A DNA stretch of 64,000 nucleotides, taken from NCBI GenBank assembly GCA_963777665.1, contig CAVZRJ010000003.1, positions 310,001 to 374,000 on the forward strand. Reading direction: 5' to 3'. This DNA comes from Bog-756 sp963777665. Its GTDB lineage: Bacteria > Actinomycetota > Acidimicrobiia > Acidimicrobiales > RAAP-2. The notes under the pieces are model-generated. The model did not search any database and was not told where the DNA came from. It saw nothing but the letters and a program-made list of their open reading frames with translations. The position numbers were made by a program, and so were the translations under genes. This document shows, in pieces, positions 9,490-18,035 of this stretch (the first letter of the stretch is position 1; every line of letters starts with the position of its first letter).

Positions 9490-11202
9490 TCAAGTGGTGA
9501 GGGCGCGCGAATTGCGGATCGACAGAGCGACCAGGGTCAGCGTTGGGCCGTAGCCGGTCGCGGTCGGGAAGGGCGAGGAGTCGGCGATGACAACGTTGGG
9601 GACGTCGTGGAGCCGCCCCCATTCGTCGCAGACCGAGGTCGCCGGATCGGTCCCCATGCGCACCGTGCCCACGACGTGGCGCGACGTCGGGATGCTCGGC
9701 ATCTCCTGCAATCCCTCGATGACGCCGGTGTCCAGGCGCTCGATGAGGTCGGCGTCCAGGCCCTCGAGGAAGTCGGTACTCAGGCGAGGCGAGGTCGTGC
9801 TCTGGGACCAGAGCGCCCCAGCCTCTTTCAGGATGGCCTCGAGCTTGGGCGCGTAGTAGGCCGAAGCCGCCAACTCGTGGCGGTGCGGGTGGTAGGTGGT
9901 GCGGGCCACAGGAAGGCCGTGGATGTCGCGGATCTTGGGGTCGAGGTCGACGCGGTTGATGGCCTGAGGAAGGTCCTCCCCCTGCATGGTGAAGCCGACC
10001 AGATGGTCACGCATGGGCGACTCACGCATCCCGTCTTTGTGTCGGGATCCCCACGGATAGATTCTGGCCTCGAGCACGGGATGGGCCGCCCCGCCGTGCT
10101 CGACCAGGCCGCCTTTGAACCAGGGCAGACCGGCCTCGGCGGCCGCGGCCCGGGCCGCCTCGTCGACGATGATGTGGTCGTCGTGGGTGTGGGTCACAGA
10201 GCGGCCTTTATGGGCGTGGACCCGCATCGGCAGTTGGCCGAACGTGAGGGTCTGGAAGTGGAACATGAGGTTGCGCCCGATCATCGGGTGCTCGAGGCCA
10301 GACAGGAGCAGGAGCCGTGGGGTCTCCATGGCCCCAGCGGCGACGATCACATGCGCGGCCGTCTCGGTGTGGGTGCTGCCGGCGGCGTCGATCCATTCGA
10401 CGCCGGTGGCCCGGCCGTTGGCCACGATGATCCGCTTCACGAACGAGTCGGGACGGAGCTCGGCCCGACCGGAGAGGAGGGCGCGCCGGAGGAGGGCCAC
10501 CGGGTCGCCCTTGGCGTGGATGGGGCAGCCAAAAAAGGCGCAGAAGCCGCAGTTGTTGCAGGCAGGCCGGCCATCGTAGGGGACGGAGTTGCAGCCCGTC
10601 GGAGCGGGGTACGGGTGGTAGCCGAGCCGCTCGGCAGCCGCGGAGGTTACGACGGCGCAATACATGGGGGCCCCTGGGGGCATCGGGTAGGGATCCGAGC
10701 GCCACGGTGCGAATGGATTGGCCTCGGCGTCCCCTGCGACCCCTACGGCGCGCTCAGCCTCGGCGTAGTACGGCTCGAGATCGTCGTAGCCGATGGGCCA
10801 GTCGGCGACGGTGGCCCCTTCCACCGGCCCGAGCTCCGAGAGGACTCGAAAATCGTCTTCCCGAAAGCGCGGCAGCTTGCCGTCGGCGTGGACGCCTCCC
10901 CCGCCAACGGTGGCCGGCAGATTGTTGACCTCACCAGTGTGCAGCCGGTCGCCATCCTCCTCGCGGAGGCGGAAGGTTCTCGGCTCGAGCCACGGGTCTG
11001 GCCCCAGGAAGTGGCGGCTCCAGAACTTGATCTCGTCGTTGGAGTACTCGTAGAGGAGTTCATTCGGGTTCTCGAGGTCGATCAGATGGTTCCGCCCTCG
11101 CTCGAAGATCACGACGGACCGGCCTGCAGCGGTGAGCACATCGGCCGCAGTCGAGCCGCCCGGACCGGAACCCACGATGATGACGTCGAAGTCGCGGCTC
11201 AC
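9490..11202 (-). CDS. GMC-family FAD-dependent oxidoreductase, large subunit
   Basis: A 570-residue flavoprotein. The N-terminal dinucleotide-binding motif (IIVGSGPGGSTAADVL, glycines from residue 11) and the C-terminal GMC_oxred_C region (TSRHVVGTVRMGTDP, then NVVIADSSPFPTATGYGP) identify a glucose-methanol-choline type dehydrogenase. A cysteine cluster (CNNCGFCAFFGCP) in the middle is typical of the gluconate or membrane alcohol dehydrogenase branch and could hold an Fe-S centre. It overlaps the upstream small-subunit gene by four bases (ATGA), so the two form one enzyme. The substrate (a sugar, sugar acid or alcohol) is not determined. No export signal is seen on this subunit. Confidence 0.85.
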   Translation of the reverse strand: MSRDFDVIIVGSGPGGSTAADVLTAAGRSVVIFERGRNHLIDLENPNELLYEYSNDEIKFWSRHFLGPDPWLEPRTFRLREEDGDRLHTGEVNNLPATVGGGGVHADGKLPRFREDDFRVLSELGPVEGATVADWPIGYDDLEPYYAEAERAVGVAGDAEANPFAPWRSDPYPMPPGAPMYCAVVTSAAAERLGYHPYPAPTGCNSVPYDGRPACNNCGFCAFFGCPIHAKGDPVALLRRALLSGRAELRPDSFVKRIIVANGRATGVEWIDAAGSTHTETAAHVIVAAGAMETPRLLLLSGLEHPMIGRNLMFHFQTLTFGQLPMRVHAHKGRSVTHTHDDHIIVDEAARAAAAEAGLPWFKGGLVEHGGAAHPVLEARIYPWGSRHKDGMRESPMRDHLVGFTMQGEDLPQAINRVDLDPKIRDIHGLPVARTTYHPHRHELAASAYYAPKLEAILKEAGALWSQSTTSPRLSTDFLEGLDADLIERLDTGVIEGLQEMPSIPTSRHVVGTVRMGTDPATSVCDEWGRLHDVPNVVIADSSPFPTATGYGPTLTLVALSIRNSRALTT

Positions 11203-11795
11203 GGCTGGGTGACCTCCTCGTCGGTGTAACCCCTCGGTTGGACGTCACCGTCCCATCCGATGTTGTGCCAACCGACCAAGCCGCGATTGCCCAGGTACTC
11301 CGGCGCACCGTACATCCCCTCGCATGCGTGGCCGTAGAGAAGCGCGGTGAACTCGCGGTTCTTCTTCAGCCGCCGGTCCTGTTCCTCACCGGACAGCTCG
11401 ATGAAGTCCTCGCCAAGAGCGACGATGCCCTCTCGGTAGCGTTCCTGGAGGCCCCTCACTGGTCCGAGCCGCTCGCGTTCGGGGATGCCCAACGAGCCTT
11501 CGATCCGCGTGCGCCACGCGAGTTCGTCGCGCGGAGCCAGCCGGTGGAAGGTGGCGAAGCCGGGGGCGCCGCCGAACCGTCCCGAGAACGGCCCTCCCGC
11601 CCAGATCAGAGGGGGATCGCTGGCGAAGGCGCCGAGGAACCCGTCGATGTAATCGACCACTCCCGCTTCGGTCGCCCCGGGGTCCTCGTCGGTCGGGATC
11701 AAGCGGGCGCATGCCGCTTGCACGACCGAATACTGCCGCTCATCGAAGAACCGGGGCATGTCCGAGAGTATGTCGGGGTGTGAGTAGAGCGGCAA
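11199..11795 (-). CDS. Gluconate 2-dehydrogenase subunit 3-like protein
   Basis: A 198-residue protein of the Gluconate_2-dh3 family, the small partner of GMC-type dehydrogenases. Typical features are the opening FFDERQYSVVQAACARLIPT, the following DYIDGFLG, and the C-terminal region LLYGHACEGMYGAPEYLGN with GLVGWHNIGW. Many homologues carry a Tat signal and bring the flavin subunit to the membrane. Here the frame begins with MPLYSHPDILSD and shows no twin-arginine signal, so either the complex is cytoplasmic or the true start is missed. It is the first gene of a two-gene operon and overlaps the large subunit by four bases. Confidence 0.82.
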   Translation of the reverse strand: MPLYSHPDILSDMPRFFDERQYSVVQAACARLIPTDEDPGATEAGVVDYIDGFLGAFASDPPLIWAGGPFSGRFGGAPGFATFHRLAPRDELAWRTRIEGSLGIPERERLGPVRGLQERYREGIVALGEDFIELSGEEQDRRLKKNREFTALLYGHACEGMYGAPEYLGNRGLVGWHNIGWDGDVQPRGYTDEEVTQP

Positions 11796-12239
11796 ACCGA
11801 TCTCTCATCGAATAACTTCCCCGGCACGACGACGGCACTGACCGACCGAAGTCGAGTCCGCCAACCATCACCATCGCATCGCTCGCGGAGCGGAGGATCG
11901 ACAGTCGAGCGACCGTCTGGATGCCGATGGTGGGGAAGCGGAGGAGGCCGCGACGAGCGGTTCGGTGTCGGACAGATCCGGCTCAGTCGGGTGGTGACCC
12001 CCACGGTGCCCGAAGGTCGGTTGACGTTCCAGAAAAATCCGATGCTCAGTCTTCGTGCCGTTACCGCGGCATCTGAGCTGGTTGATCTTTCCCGCCATTT
12101 CCAGCGTACACGAGGGTGGGGGTCTTGCTGCAAGGACCCCTGCTGTGCTGACAATGCACGCCACGAGCCGGGCCATAAGCGGCCGATCGACCGACAGTCG
12201 GAATGAGAGAGGCCCGAGGGGCAGAAGGGTGGCGGACGG
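11796..12239. other. Divergent intergenic region between the dehydrogenase operon and rph
   Basis: No gene is recognised in these 444 bases; open frames here have no family features. It must hold the promoters of the leftward dehydrogenase operon and of rightward rph. The one distinct element is the rifamycin-associated inverted repeat at 12119-12140, described separately. A TTGACG box is visible at about 12022-12027 on the plus strand but no convincing -10 partner was found. Confidence 0.5.
12119..12140 (+). promoter_or_regulatory. Rifamycin-associated element (RAE)-like inverted repeat
   Basis: The imperfect inverted repeat GGGGTCTTGC-T-GCAAGGACCCC lies 99 bases before the rph start. Published RAEs, found upstream of rifamycin-inactivating genes in actinomycetes, have the 19-base consensus GGGGCTTGCGGCAAGGCCC. 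The present element matches if one T is added in the left arm and one A in the symmetric place of the right arm. It probably mediates rifamycin-inducible transcription of rph. The match of a rare element to the right gene makes chance unlikely. Confidence 0.75.
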
Positions 12240-14834
12240 ATGGGCAACTACGTGCTCGCCTTCGAGGAGATCGACCGGACGCAGATTGCGGTCGTTGGCG
12301 GCAAGGGCGCGCACCTAGGAGAGCTTTCGCGGATCGAAGGCATCCACGTACCGGCTGGCTTCTGTGTGACGACGGATGCATTCCGGCGGATCATGGCGGA
12401 AGCGCCGTCGATCGACGATCCGCTCGATCGGTTGTCGCGCCTGAACCCAGATGACCGGGAGGCGATCCGCACGCTCAGCATGGAGATCCGCCGGATCCTC
12501 GAAGGCACCTCCATACCTGACGATCTGGCGGCGGCGATCACCCGCTCGGTCTCCCGCCTCGGCGAGCAAGCTGCCTACGCTGTCCGTTCCAGCGCGACGG
12601 CGGAGGACCTGCCGACCGCGTCCTTCGCAGGCCAGCAGGACACGTACCTGAACGTCATCGGGTCGGCGGCGATCCTCCAGCACATCAGCCGGTGCTGGGC
12701 CTCCCTGTTCACCGAGCGGGCCGTGACCTACCGCATTGGGAACGGATCCGACCACAGGCTGGTCCACATGGCCGTGGTCGTGCAGCAGATGGTCTTCCCG
12801 CAGGCGGCCGGCATCCTCTTCACGGCCGACCCCGTCACGTCCAACCGGAAGGTCGCCTCCGTGGAGGCCTGCTTCGGCCTCGGCGAGTCCCTGGTCTCCG
12901 GCCGGGTGAACGCGGACGTCTACAAGGTGCGTGACGGCGAGATCGTCGTCAAGGCAATCGCCACCAAGCAGCTCGCAATCCACGCCGCGTCGGCAGGCGG
13001 GACGCTGGAACTGGCGATCGAACCGGCGCGTCAGGAGCAGCCGGCTCTGACGGACGCACAGGTCCTGCGGCTCGCGGACCTGGGCCGGCGGATCGAGGCG
13101 CACTTCGGTCATCCTCAGGACATCGAGTGGTGCCTGGTCGACGACGGGTTCCAGATCGTCCAGAGCCGGCCGATCACCACGCTGTTCCCCATTCCCGTGA
13201 CGGACGACGGAGGGAACCACGTCTTCGTCTCCGTCGGGCACGGCCAGATGATGACCGACGCCATGAAGCCCCTGGGGATCTCCATGTGGCAGCTGACAGC
13301 TCTCCCGCGTATGTACGAGGCCGGCGGGAGGCTGTTTGTCGACGTCACCCAGCGCCTGGTGTACCCAAGCAGCCGTGCGAGCCTCCTGGAAGTCATGGGG
13401 AGGGGCGATCCGTTGACCAGGGACGCGCTGGAGACCGTCCTGGGACGCGACGACTTCATCCCGTCGATCCCGGACGAGGGTCAGCACAGTCCACCGGCCG
13501 GTAGCGCTCCCGCCCCACTCGAGACCGATCCGGCCATCGTCGCCGGGCTGATCGCGGCCACGCAGGCGTCCATCGCCGCACTGCAGCGCGACATCGCAAC
13601 CAAGTCCGGACCGGCCCTGACCGAGTTCATTCTGGCGGACATCCAGGAGCTGAAGCGGATCCTCTTCGATCCGCAGAGCCACCAGGTGTTCATGTCGGCC
13701 ATGGAGGCCACGTGGTGGCTCAACGAGCAGCTGGAGGCGTGGCTGGGGGAGAAGAACGCGGCAGACACGCTCACGCAGTCCGTCCCCCACAACGTCACCT
13801 CTGAAATGGGTCTGGCGCTCCTGGACGTCGCGGACGCGATCCGTCCGCATCCGGACGTGGTGGCTCTCCTGCAGAACGTCGAGGACGATGGCTTCCTGGA
13901 CGAGCTGCCCAGGCTCGACGGTGGGCGGGAGGCCCGGGACGCCATCCGGGCCTTCCTCGACAGGTACGGCATGCGCTGCGTCGGTGAGATCGACATCACG
14001 AGGCCACGTTGGAGCGAACGCCCCACCACGCTCGTGCCCATGATCCTCGGTAACATCAAGAATTTCGAGCCGGGCACCGGAGAGCGGCGCTTCGAACAAG
14101 GTCGGCAGGAGGCCTCGAAGAAGGAACAGGAGCTACTGGCGCGCTTGGCGGACTTGCCGGAGGGGGAGCGCAAGGCCGAGGACACCAAACGGATGATCGA
14201 TCGGGTCCGAACCTTCATCGGGTACCGGGAGTATCCGAAGTACGGCATGGTCAGCTGCTACTTCGTCTACAAGGAGGCCTTGCTGAAGGAGGCCGAGCGC
14301 CTCGTGCAGGCCCGCGTGCTCCGTGAGAAGGAGGACATCTTCTACCTCACGTTCCAGGAGATCGACGACGTGGTGCGCTCGAACCAAGTGGATGACCTGC
14401 TCGTCCACCAGCGCAAGGACGCGTTCAGGTCGTATCAAGCGCTCACGCCGCCCCGGGTGCTCACGTCGGATGGCGAGGTGGTCGCCGGGTCCTACCGACG
14501 CGTCGATGTCCCGGTCGGCGCGCTGGTCGGCGTACCGGTTTCCGCCGGGACCATCGAGGGACGGGCCCGCGTCATCCTGGACATGGCGGAGTCCCATCTC
14601 GAAGCAGGCGACATCCTGGTCACCGCCTACACGGACCCGAGCTGGACGCCGGTGTTCGTCGCGATCGCTGGCCTGGTGACAGAGGTGGGGGGTCTGATGA
14701 CCCACGGCGCAGTGATCGCGCGCGAGTACGGCTTGCCGGCCGTCGTGGGCGTGGAGCAAGCCACCCGGCTGATCCGAGATGGGCAGCGGATCCGCGTCAA
14801 TGGCACGGACGGCTGCGTCGAGATCGTGTCCTAG
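12240..14834 (+). CDS. rph: Rifampin phosphotransferase
   Basis: An 864-residue enzyme matching RPH in length and plan: N-terminal ATP-binding domain (VGGKGAHLGELSRI; YAVRSSATAEDLPTASFAGQ; GILFTADPVTSNR), a central rifampin-binding domain, and a C-terminal swivelling histidine domain (LMTHGAVIAREYGLPAVVGV, phospho-acceptor His822). RPH uses ATP to phosphorylate the ansa-bridge hydroxyl of rifamycins, giving AMP and phosphate, and so confers resistance. Homology to PEP synthase is through the first and last domains, but the length, central domain and upstream RAE-like repeat favour RPH. It is transcribed alone. The start ATG has only a weak AAGGGTGG-type ribosome binding site. Confidence 0.88.
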   Translation: MGNYVLAFEEIDRTQIAVVGGKGAHLGELSRIEGIHVPAGFCVTTDAFRRIMAEAPSIDDPLDRLSRLNPDDREAIRTLSMEIRRILEGTSIPDDLAAAITRSVSRLGEQAAYAVRSSATAEDLPTASFAGQQDTYLNVIGSAAILQHISRCWASLFTERAVTYRIGNGSDHRLVHMAVVVQQMVFPQAAGILFTADPVTSNRKVASVEACFGLGESLVSGRVNADVYKVRDGEIVVKAIATKQLAIHAASAGGTLELAIEPARQEQPALTDAQVLRLADLGRRIEAHFGHPQDIEWCLVDDGFQIVQSRPITTLFPIPVTDDGGNHVFVSVGHGQMMTDAMKPLGISMWQLTALPRMYEAGGRLFVDVTQRLVYPSSRASLLEVMGRGDPLTRDALETVLGRDDFIPSIPDEGQHSPPAGSAPAPLETDPAIVAGLIAATQASIAALQRDIATKSGPALTEFILADIQELKRILFDPQSHQVFMSAMEATWWLNEQLEAWLGEKNAADTLTQSVPHNVTSEMGLALLDVADAIRPHPDVVALLQNVEDDGFLDELPRLDGGREARDAIRAFLDRYGMRCVGEIDITRPRWSERPTTLVPMILGNIKNFEPGTGERRFEQGRQEASKKEQELLARLADLPEGERKAEDTKRMIDRVRTFIGYREYPKYGMVSCYFVYKEALLKEAERLVQARVLREKEDIFYLTFQEIDDVVRSNQVDDLLVHQRKDAFRSYQALTPPRVLTSDGEVVAGSYRRVDVPVGALVGVPVSAGTIEGRARVILDMAESHLEAGDILVTAYTDPSWTPVFVAIAGLVTEVGGLMTHGAVIAREYGLPAVVGVEQATRLIRDGQRIRVNGTDGCVEIVS

Positions 14835-14979
14835 GAGTCGGCACGCTCACCATCGGACGGGTACTCGTCGATCTATGCACGGAGAACAGGCGGAACAGCC
14901 TCCCGTGGTGCTACTACTCGCTCGACTCCGAACGAGCTGCGCCGAGCCGAGTGTCCGCGACCGGCTCGTGCCGCCGTTC

Positions 14980-15030
14980 TTGACACATGCCCGAGTGAGT
15001 CCTATAGTACAAGTAATTACTTGTACAAGT
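14980..15030 (+). promoter_or_regulatory. Promoter and ArsR-type operator of the SRPBCC/ArsR operon
   Basis: TTGACA (14980-14985) and TATAGT (15003-15008) are spaced by exactly 17 bases. A perfect 20-base palindrome, GTACAAGTAATTACTTGTAC (15007-15026), begins in the -10 box and covers the start site. A second, overlapping palindrome ACTTGTACAAGT (15019-15030) adds another half-site. This is the classic arrangement for ArsR-family repression, and an ArsR gene is second in the operon. The AT-rich island stands out sharply from the GC-rich surroundings. Confidence 0.85.
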
Positions 15031-15054
15031 TACACCTTGAGAATGGATCCAGCT

Positions 15055-15543
15055 ATGAGCACCACTCCCACCCTCACCGACGACTTCCGCTCGACGAAGA
15101 CCTTCGCCGCCGGCCCCGACCTCGTGTTTTCGGCGCTGACCGACATCGACGACCTGACCGGCTGGTGGACCCCCGCCGGCGGCGGCGCCGACGCCGGCGA
15201 GACGCTGCGCTTCCTGATGGGCGATCAGGAGGTCGTGATGCGGGTCGACGAGGCCGACCGGCCGTCGCGAGTCCGCTGGAGCGTGCTCGTTTGCGAGCCA
15301 GCCCCAGATTGGGTCGGAACCTCGATCACCTTCGATCTCGAGCCCGTGGAAGCCGGCACCGAGCTGCGCTTCCAGCACCACGGCCTCAACCCCAGTCTCG
15401 AGTGCTTCGAGATGTGCCAAGGCGGGTGGACGCGCCACCTTGCCAGCTACGTCGACTACGTCGACCGGGGCGCCGGCAGCCCGAACGCGCCCGCCGATGT
15501 CGAGCGCCTCGCAGCCTGGCGCGCCGAGCACGCCGTCAACTGA
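15055..15543 (+). CDS. SRPBCC (AHSA1-type) domain protein
   Basis: A 162-residue protein of the START/Bet v1-like SRPBCC superfamily, AHSA1 branch. Visible hallmarks are an N-terminal strand and FAAGPDLVFSALTDIDDLTGWW, a central run of beta strands (GTSITFDLEPVEAGTELRFQ), and the C-terminal amphipathic helix (CQGGWTRHLASYVDYVD). These domains form a hydrophobic ligand cavity; actinobacterial members next to ArsR regulators are common but mostly uncharacterised. An in-frame ATG at 15043 adds MDPA; the ATG at 15055 is preferred by similarity. It is the first gene of a four-gene operon with two SRPBCC genes around the regulator. Confidence 0.82.
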   Translation: MSTTPTLTDDFRSTKTFAAGPDLVFSALTDIDDLTGWWTPAGGGADAGETLRFLMGDQEVVMRVDEADRPSRVRWSVLVCEPAPDWVGTSITFDLEPVEAGTELRFQHHGLNPSLECFEMCQGGWTRHLASYVDYVDRGAGSPNAPADVERLAAWRAEHAVN

Positions 15544-15586
15544 GCAAGCCTGGACGGCGGAGGTCGCGCTCCGTGAGACAGCACCG

Positions 15587-15949
15587 ATGACGCCCGATCC
15601 CGACGAGCCGGCGGCGCCCGTTGGGCCCGACGCGGTCCTGCGGGCGCTGGCCGATCCTCATCGGCGCCAGATCCTGCGGATGGTCCAGCACGCCGAGCTT
15701 CCCGCCGGACAGATCGCTGCCCACTTCGACCTCACCCAGCAAGCCGTCAGCCAGCACCTCACCGTCCTCAAGCGGGCCGGGCTGTTGGCCGAGCGCCGGG
15801 AGGGCACCCGCCGGCTCTACTCTTTGCGGTCCGAGTCGCTCCAGCCGCTGCGCACCCTGCTCGACGAGTTCTGGCCGGATGCCCTCGGACGCCTGAAAGA
15901 GTCCGTCGAACGAGACCACCCCAGAACACAGAGGAGACGACCAACGTGA
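15587..15949 (+). CDS. ArsR-family transcriptional repressor
   Basis: A 120-residue winged-helix regulator. VLRALADPHRRQILRMV opens the domain, the recognition helix lies in FDLTQQAVSQHLTVLKRAGLL, and the wing in RREGTRRLYSL. No metal-binding cysteine pair is present, so it is one of the ArsR regulators that pair with SRPBCC proteins rather than a metal sensor. The ATG at 15587 starts 43 bases after the preceding gene, and the 3' end overlaps the next gene by four bases (GTGA). It probably represses its own operon through the palindrome at 15007-15026. Confidence 0.87.
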   Translation: MTPDPDEPAAPVGPDAVLRALADPHRRQILRMVQHAELPAGQIAAHFDLTQQAVSQHLTVLKRAGLLAERREGTRRLYSLRSESLQPLRTLLDEFWPDALGRLKESVERDHPRTQRRRPT

Positions 15950-16335
15950 TCAGCACCAGTGTGCGCATTGCCGCACTTCCCGAGGTGGTGTTCCCTTACT
16001 TCACCGACCCCAAGCTGATGGTCACCTGGATCGGGGAGCGCGCCGATCTCGACGCCCGACCGGGTGGGACGTTCGCCGTCGACATCGGCGGGGCCGCCGC
16101 CCGCGGCAGCTACGTCGCGGTGGAGCCGCCCCACCGGGTGGTCTTCACCTGGGGCATCCCCGAGGACGCCATCCTGCCGCCCGGGAGCAGCACGGTGGAG
16201 GTTGTGCTCGTCGCCGCCGGCGACGACACGATCGTGACTCTCACCCACCGCGACCTCCCGGAGGACAAAGAAGCCTCCCACCGTGAGGGTTGGGAGCGCT
16301 GTCTCGCCGTGCTCGTCGCCGCTGTCCGCCGATGA
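15946..16335 (+). CDS. SRPBCC (AHSA1-type) domain protein, second copy
   Basis: A 129-residue SRPBCC protein starting with GTG that overlaps the ArsR stop. It has the characteristic LPEVVFPYFTDPKLMVTWIG opening, GGTFAVDIGG, the VEPPHRVVFTWG strand pair and the C-terminal helix HREGWERCLAVLVAAV. It is only distantly like the other SRPBCC protein at the start of this operon. The pair may act on related hydrophobic ligands or as a heteromer; nothing in the sequence decides this. Translation is probably coupled to the genes on both sides. Confidence 0.82.
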   Translation: MISTSVRIAALPEVVFPYFTDPKLMVTWIGERADLDARPGGTFAVDIGGAAARGSYVAVEPPHRVVFTWGIPEDAILPPGSSTVEVVLVAAGDDTIVTLTHRDLPEDKEASHREGWERCLAVLVAAVRR

Positions 16336-17393
16336 CACAGGTGCGGGTCGGCGTTATCGGGACCGGATTCGGCTCCCGTGTCGCCTGCGCGTTCCGGGAG
16401 TCTGGATGCGAGGTGGTCGATGTCGTCACCGCCCGCGATCCGACGTCCGTACTCGCGCTCTGTCGGTCGCGGGTTGACCTCGTCGCGGTCCATTCGCCGC
16501 CGTTCCTCCACGCAGATCACGTCACCTGGGCGATCGACGCCGGTCGTGCCGTGTTGTGTGAGAAACCGTTCGGCGTCTCGGTCAACGAAGCGGCAGCCAT
16601 GGTCGAGGCTGCCGACGCCAGCGGGGTCGCCAACTTCCTGAATTTCGAATTCCGCTGTCAACCTGCACGTCTGGCGATGGCAGAGCTGCTCGCGTCGGGT
16701 GCCATCGGGACGCCGGAGCATCTCGCGTACACCGCATACACCTCAGGATCACGCGTCCCTCTCCGCCCGTGGGGATGGCTCTTCGATCGGTCCCGGGGAG
16801 GTGGTTGGATCGGAGCCTTCGGCTCCCACGCCATCGACCTCATTCGCTGGTTGCTTGGGGACATCACCCAGGCGGGGGCGGCAACGTGGATCAACGTCAT
16901 CGAGCGCCCCGACGCCGATGGGACGATGCAGCGATGCGATGCGGAGGATGCCTTCGCCGGCTGGGCCGGGCTTCGCTCAGGAGCCACGGCGACGGTCAAC
17001 TCCTCGTTTGCGGCAGGAGTTTCGGTAACCCCGCGCATCGTCGTTCTCGGTTCGGAGGGTGCGATCGAGAACATCGGGGACGCTCGTGTGGTGGTTCGCC
17101 GAAGGGACGGATCGACGGAGCAACTGGAGTACGAGCCACGGGCGGGCGATCCCCACGCCGAAGCGATGACCACCTGGGCGGCGGCGATCCGTGACTCGGT
17201 GCTCACCGGGCAGCCGATCGGGCCGTCGTTTGCCGACGGGCTCGCCTGCATGCAGGTCATGGAGCAGTGGCGGGCGGTGCCGACTCACCGGCTGAGGGCA
17301 GTCGCTCCGGGGACGGCGCCTGAGCCGGCTTCGGGGCGACCGCGGGGACCTTCGTCCAAGCTCCGCCATCGTGACGAACTCGGAGCCGACTGA
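16332..17393 (+). CDS. Gfo/Idh/MocA-family NAD(P)-dependent oxidoreductase
   Basis: A 353-residue oxidoreductase. The Rossmann motif VGVIGTGFGSRVA opens the protein and AVLCEKPFGV is the hallmark EKP motif with the conserved lysine. GGGWIGAFGSHAIDLIRWLLGD carries the GGG and DxxxW-like elements of the second domain. Such enzymes oxidise or epimerise sugars, inositols or related diols; the substrate is unknown. The start ATG overlaps the previous stop (ATGA), so it is the last gene of the ArsR/SRPBCC operon. The C-terminal 30 residues are proline- and arginine-rich and probably disordered. Confidence 0.85.
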   Translation: MTQVRVGVIGTGFGSRVACAFRESGCEVVDVVTARDPTSVLALCRSRVDLVAVHSPPFLHADHVTWAIDAGRAVLCEKPFGVSVNEAAAMVEAADASGVANFLNFEFRCQPARLAMAELLASGAIGTPEHLAYTAYTSGSRVPLRPWGWLFDRSRGGGWIGAFGSHAIDLIRWLLGDITQAGAATWINVIERPDADGTMQRCDAEDAFAGWAGLRSGATATVNSSFAAGVSVTPRIVVLGSEGAIENIGDARVVVRRRDGSTEQLEYEPRAGDPHAEAMTTWAAAIRDSVLTGQPIGPSFADGLACMQVMEQWRAVPTHRLRAVAPGTAPEPASGRPRGPSSKLRHRDELGAD

Positions 17394-17396
17394 CTG

Positions 17397-17663
17397 CTAT
17401 CTGCCGTTGCGCTCGCGGTGCTTGCACCCCGGCCAACAGCAGGGCCGACGCTGGCCCTCCTCCAACTCCTCCTGGGTCCGGCGAATGCGGCGATCCCGGG
17501 TCATCTCCTGCTTGGCATCCTCGACCCAGCAGATGAACTCGTTGCGGGCCAGAGGCGTGATGTCCTTCCAGGCATCGAGTGCCGTGGGGTTGGAGATCAG
17601 CGCCTTGCGCATGTCTCCCGGAAGCTCGTGCACCACACCACCGGGCACTCGCAGGCTGCTCAC
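17397..17663 (-). CDS. YdeI/OmpD-associated family small protein
   Basis: An 88-residue protein matching the C-terminal YdeI/OmpD-associated domain: VVHELPGDMRKALISNPTAL, DAWKDITPLARNEFICWVEDAKQ and then an RRIRRTQEELEEG helix. The family is linked to protection against bacteriocins and membrane stress in some bacteria, but its biochemical role is unclear. The C-terminal tail has the unusual run CCWPGCKHRE, three cysteines and a histidine, which could bind a metal. It converges with the preceding operon with only three bases between stops. Confidence 0.72.
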   Translation of the reverse strand: MSSLRVPGGVVHELPGDMRKALISNPTALDAWKDITPLARNEFICWVEDAKQEMTRDRRIRRTQEELEEGQRRPCCWPGCKHRERNGR

Positions 17664-18035
17664 AGGCCCACCGTAGCGGGTCCGGGCGAACCGTCTCAGC
17701 AGCCAGGCCGGTCGTAGCGATCTACCGACCCGGCCATCCGTCAGCGGTCATCCGTGGACGCGTAGGGCACGGGCGCATGCCCAGCTGTTTGGCGTCAGGC
17801 CGAGGTGCCGAAGATCCGAGCTTCGGACGGTCGGTCTTCCGGCGTCACCTCCTGTCGGCCTGCTTGGAGGTCAGCTCGGCGATCTGTGCGCGGGCTGCTT
17901 CGACCAGCTCGGCGTTGGTGTGTGCGTGACCTGCGCCCCCGCGCTGGGAAGGGAGTGAGGAGCTCGCGCCATCTCTTCGCACGGTCTTCCGAAGCCGCCA
18001 AAGAGCGCGGTACCTCACTTGTGGCCCCGACACGT
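17664..18035. other. Stretch without a recognisable gene
   Basis: No gene family is recognised. On the minus strand an open stretch ends at 17845 with an acceptable-looking helical C-terminus (AELVEAARAQIAELTSK), which may be a gene remnant, but its upstream part runs into the DsbA-like gene in another frame and has no family resemblance. No repeat, terminator or RNA gene was identified. Confidence 0.4.

Noticed and set aside
12315..14099. 594-codon leftward frame opposite rph.
   Set aside because: No recognisable domain; the plus-strand frame is a complete rifampin phosphotransferase.
14779..15054. Extended N-terminus for the first SRPBCC protein from upstream starts.
   Set aside because: It would place the coding region across the strong promoter and palindrome at 14980-15030, and the added residues have no family match.
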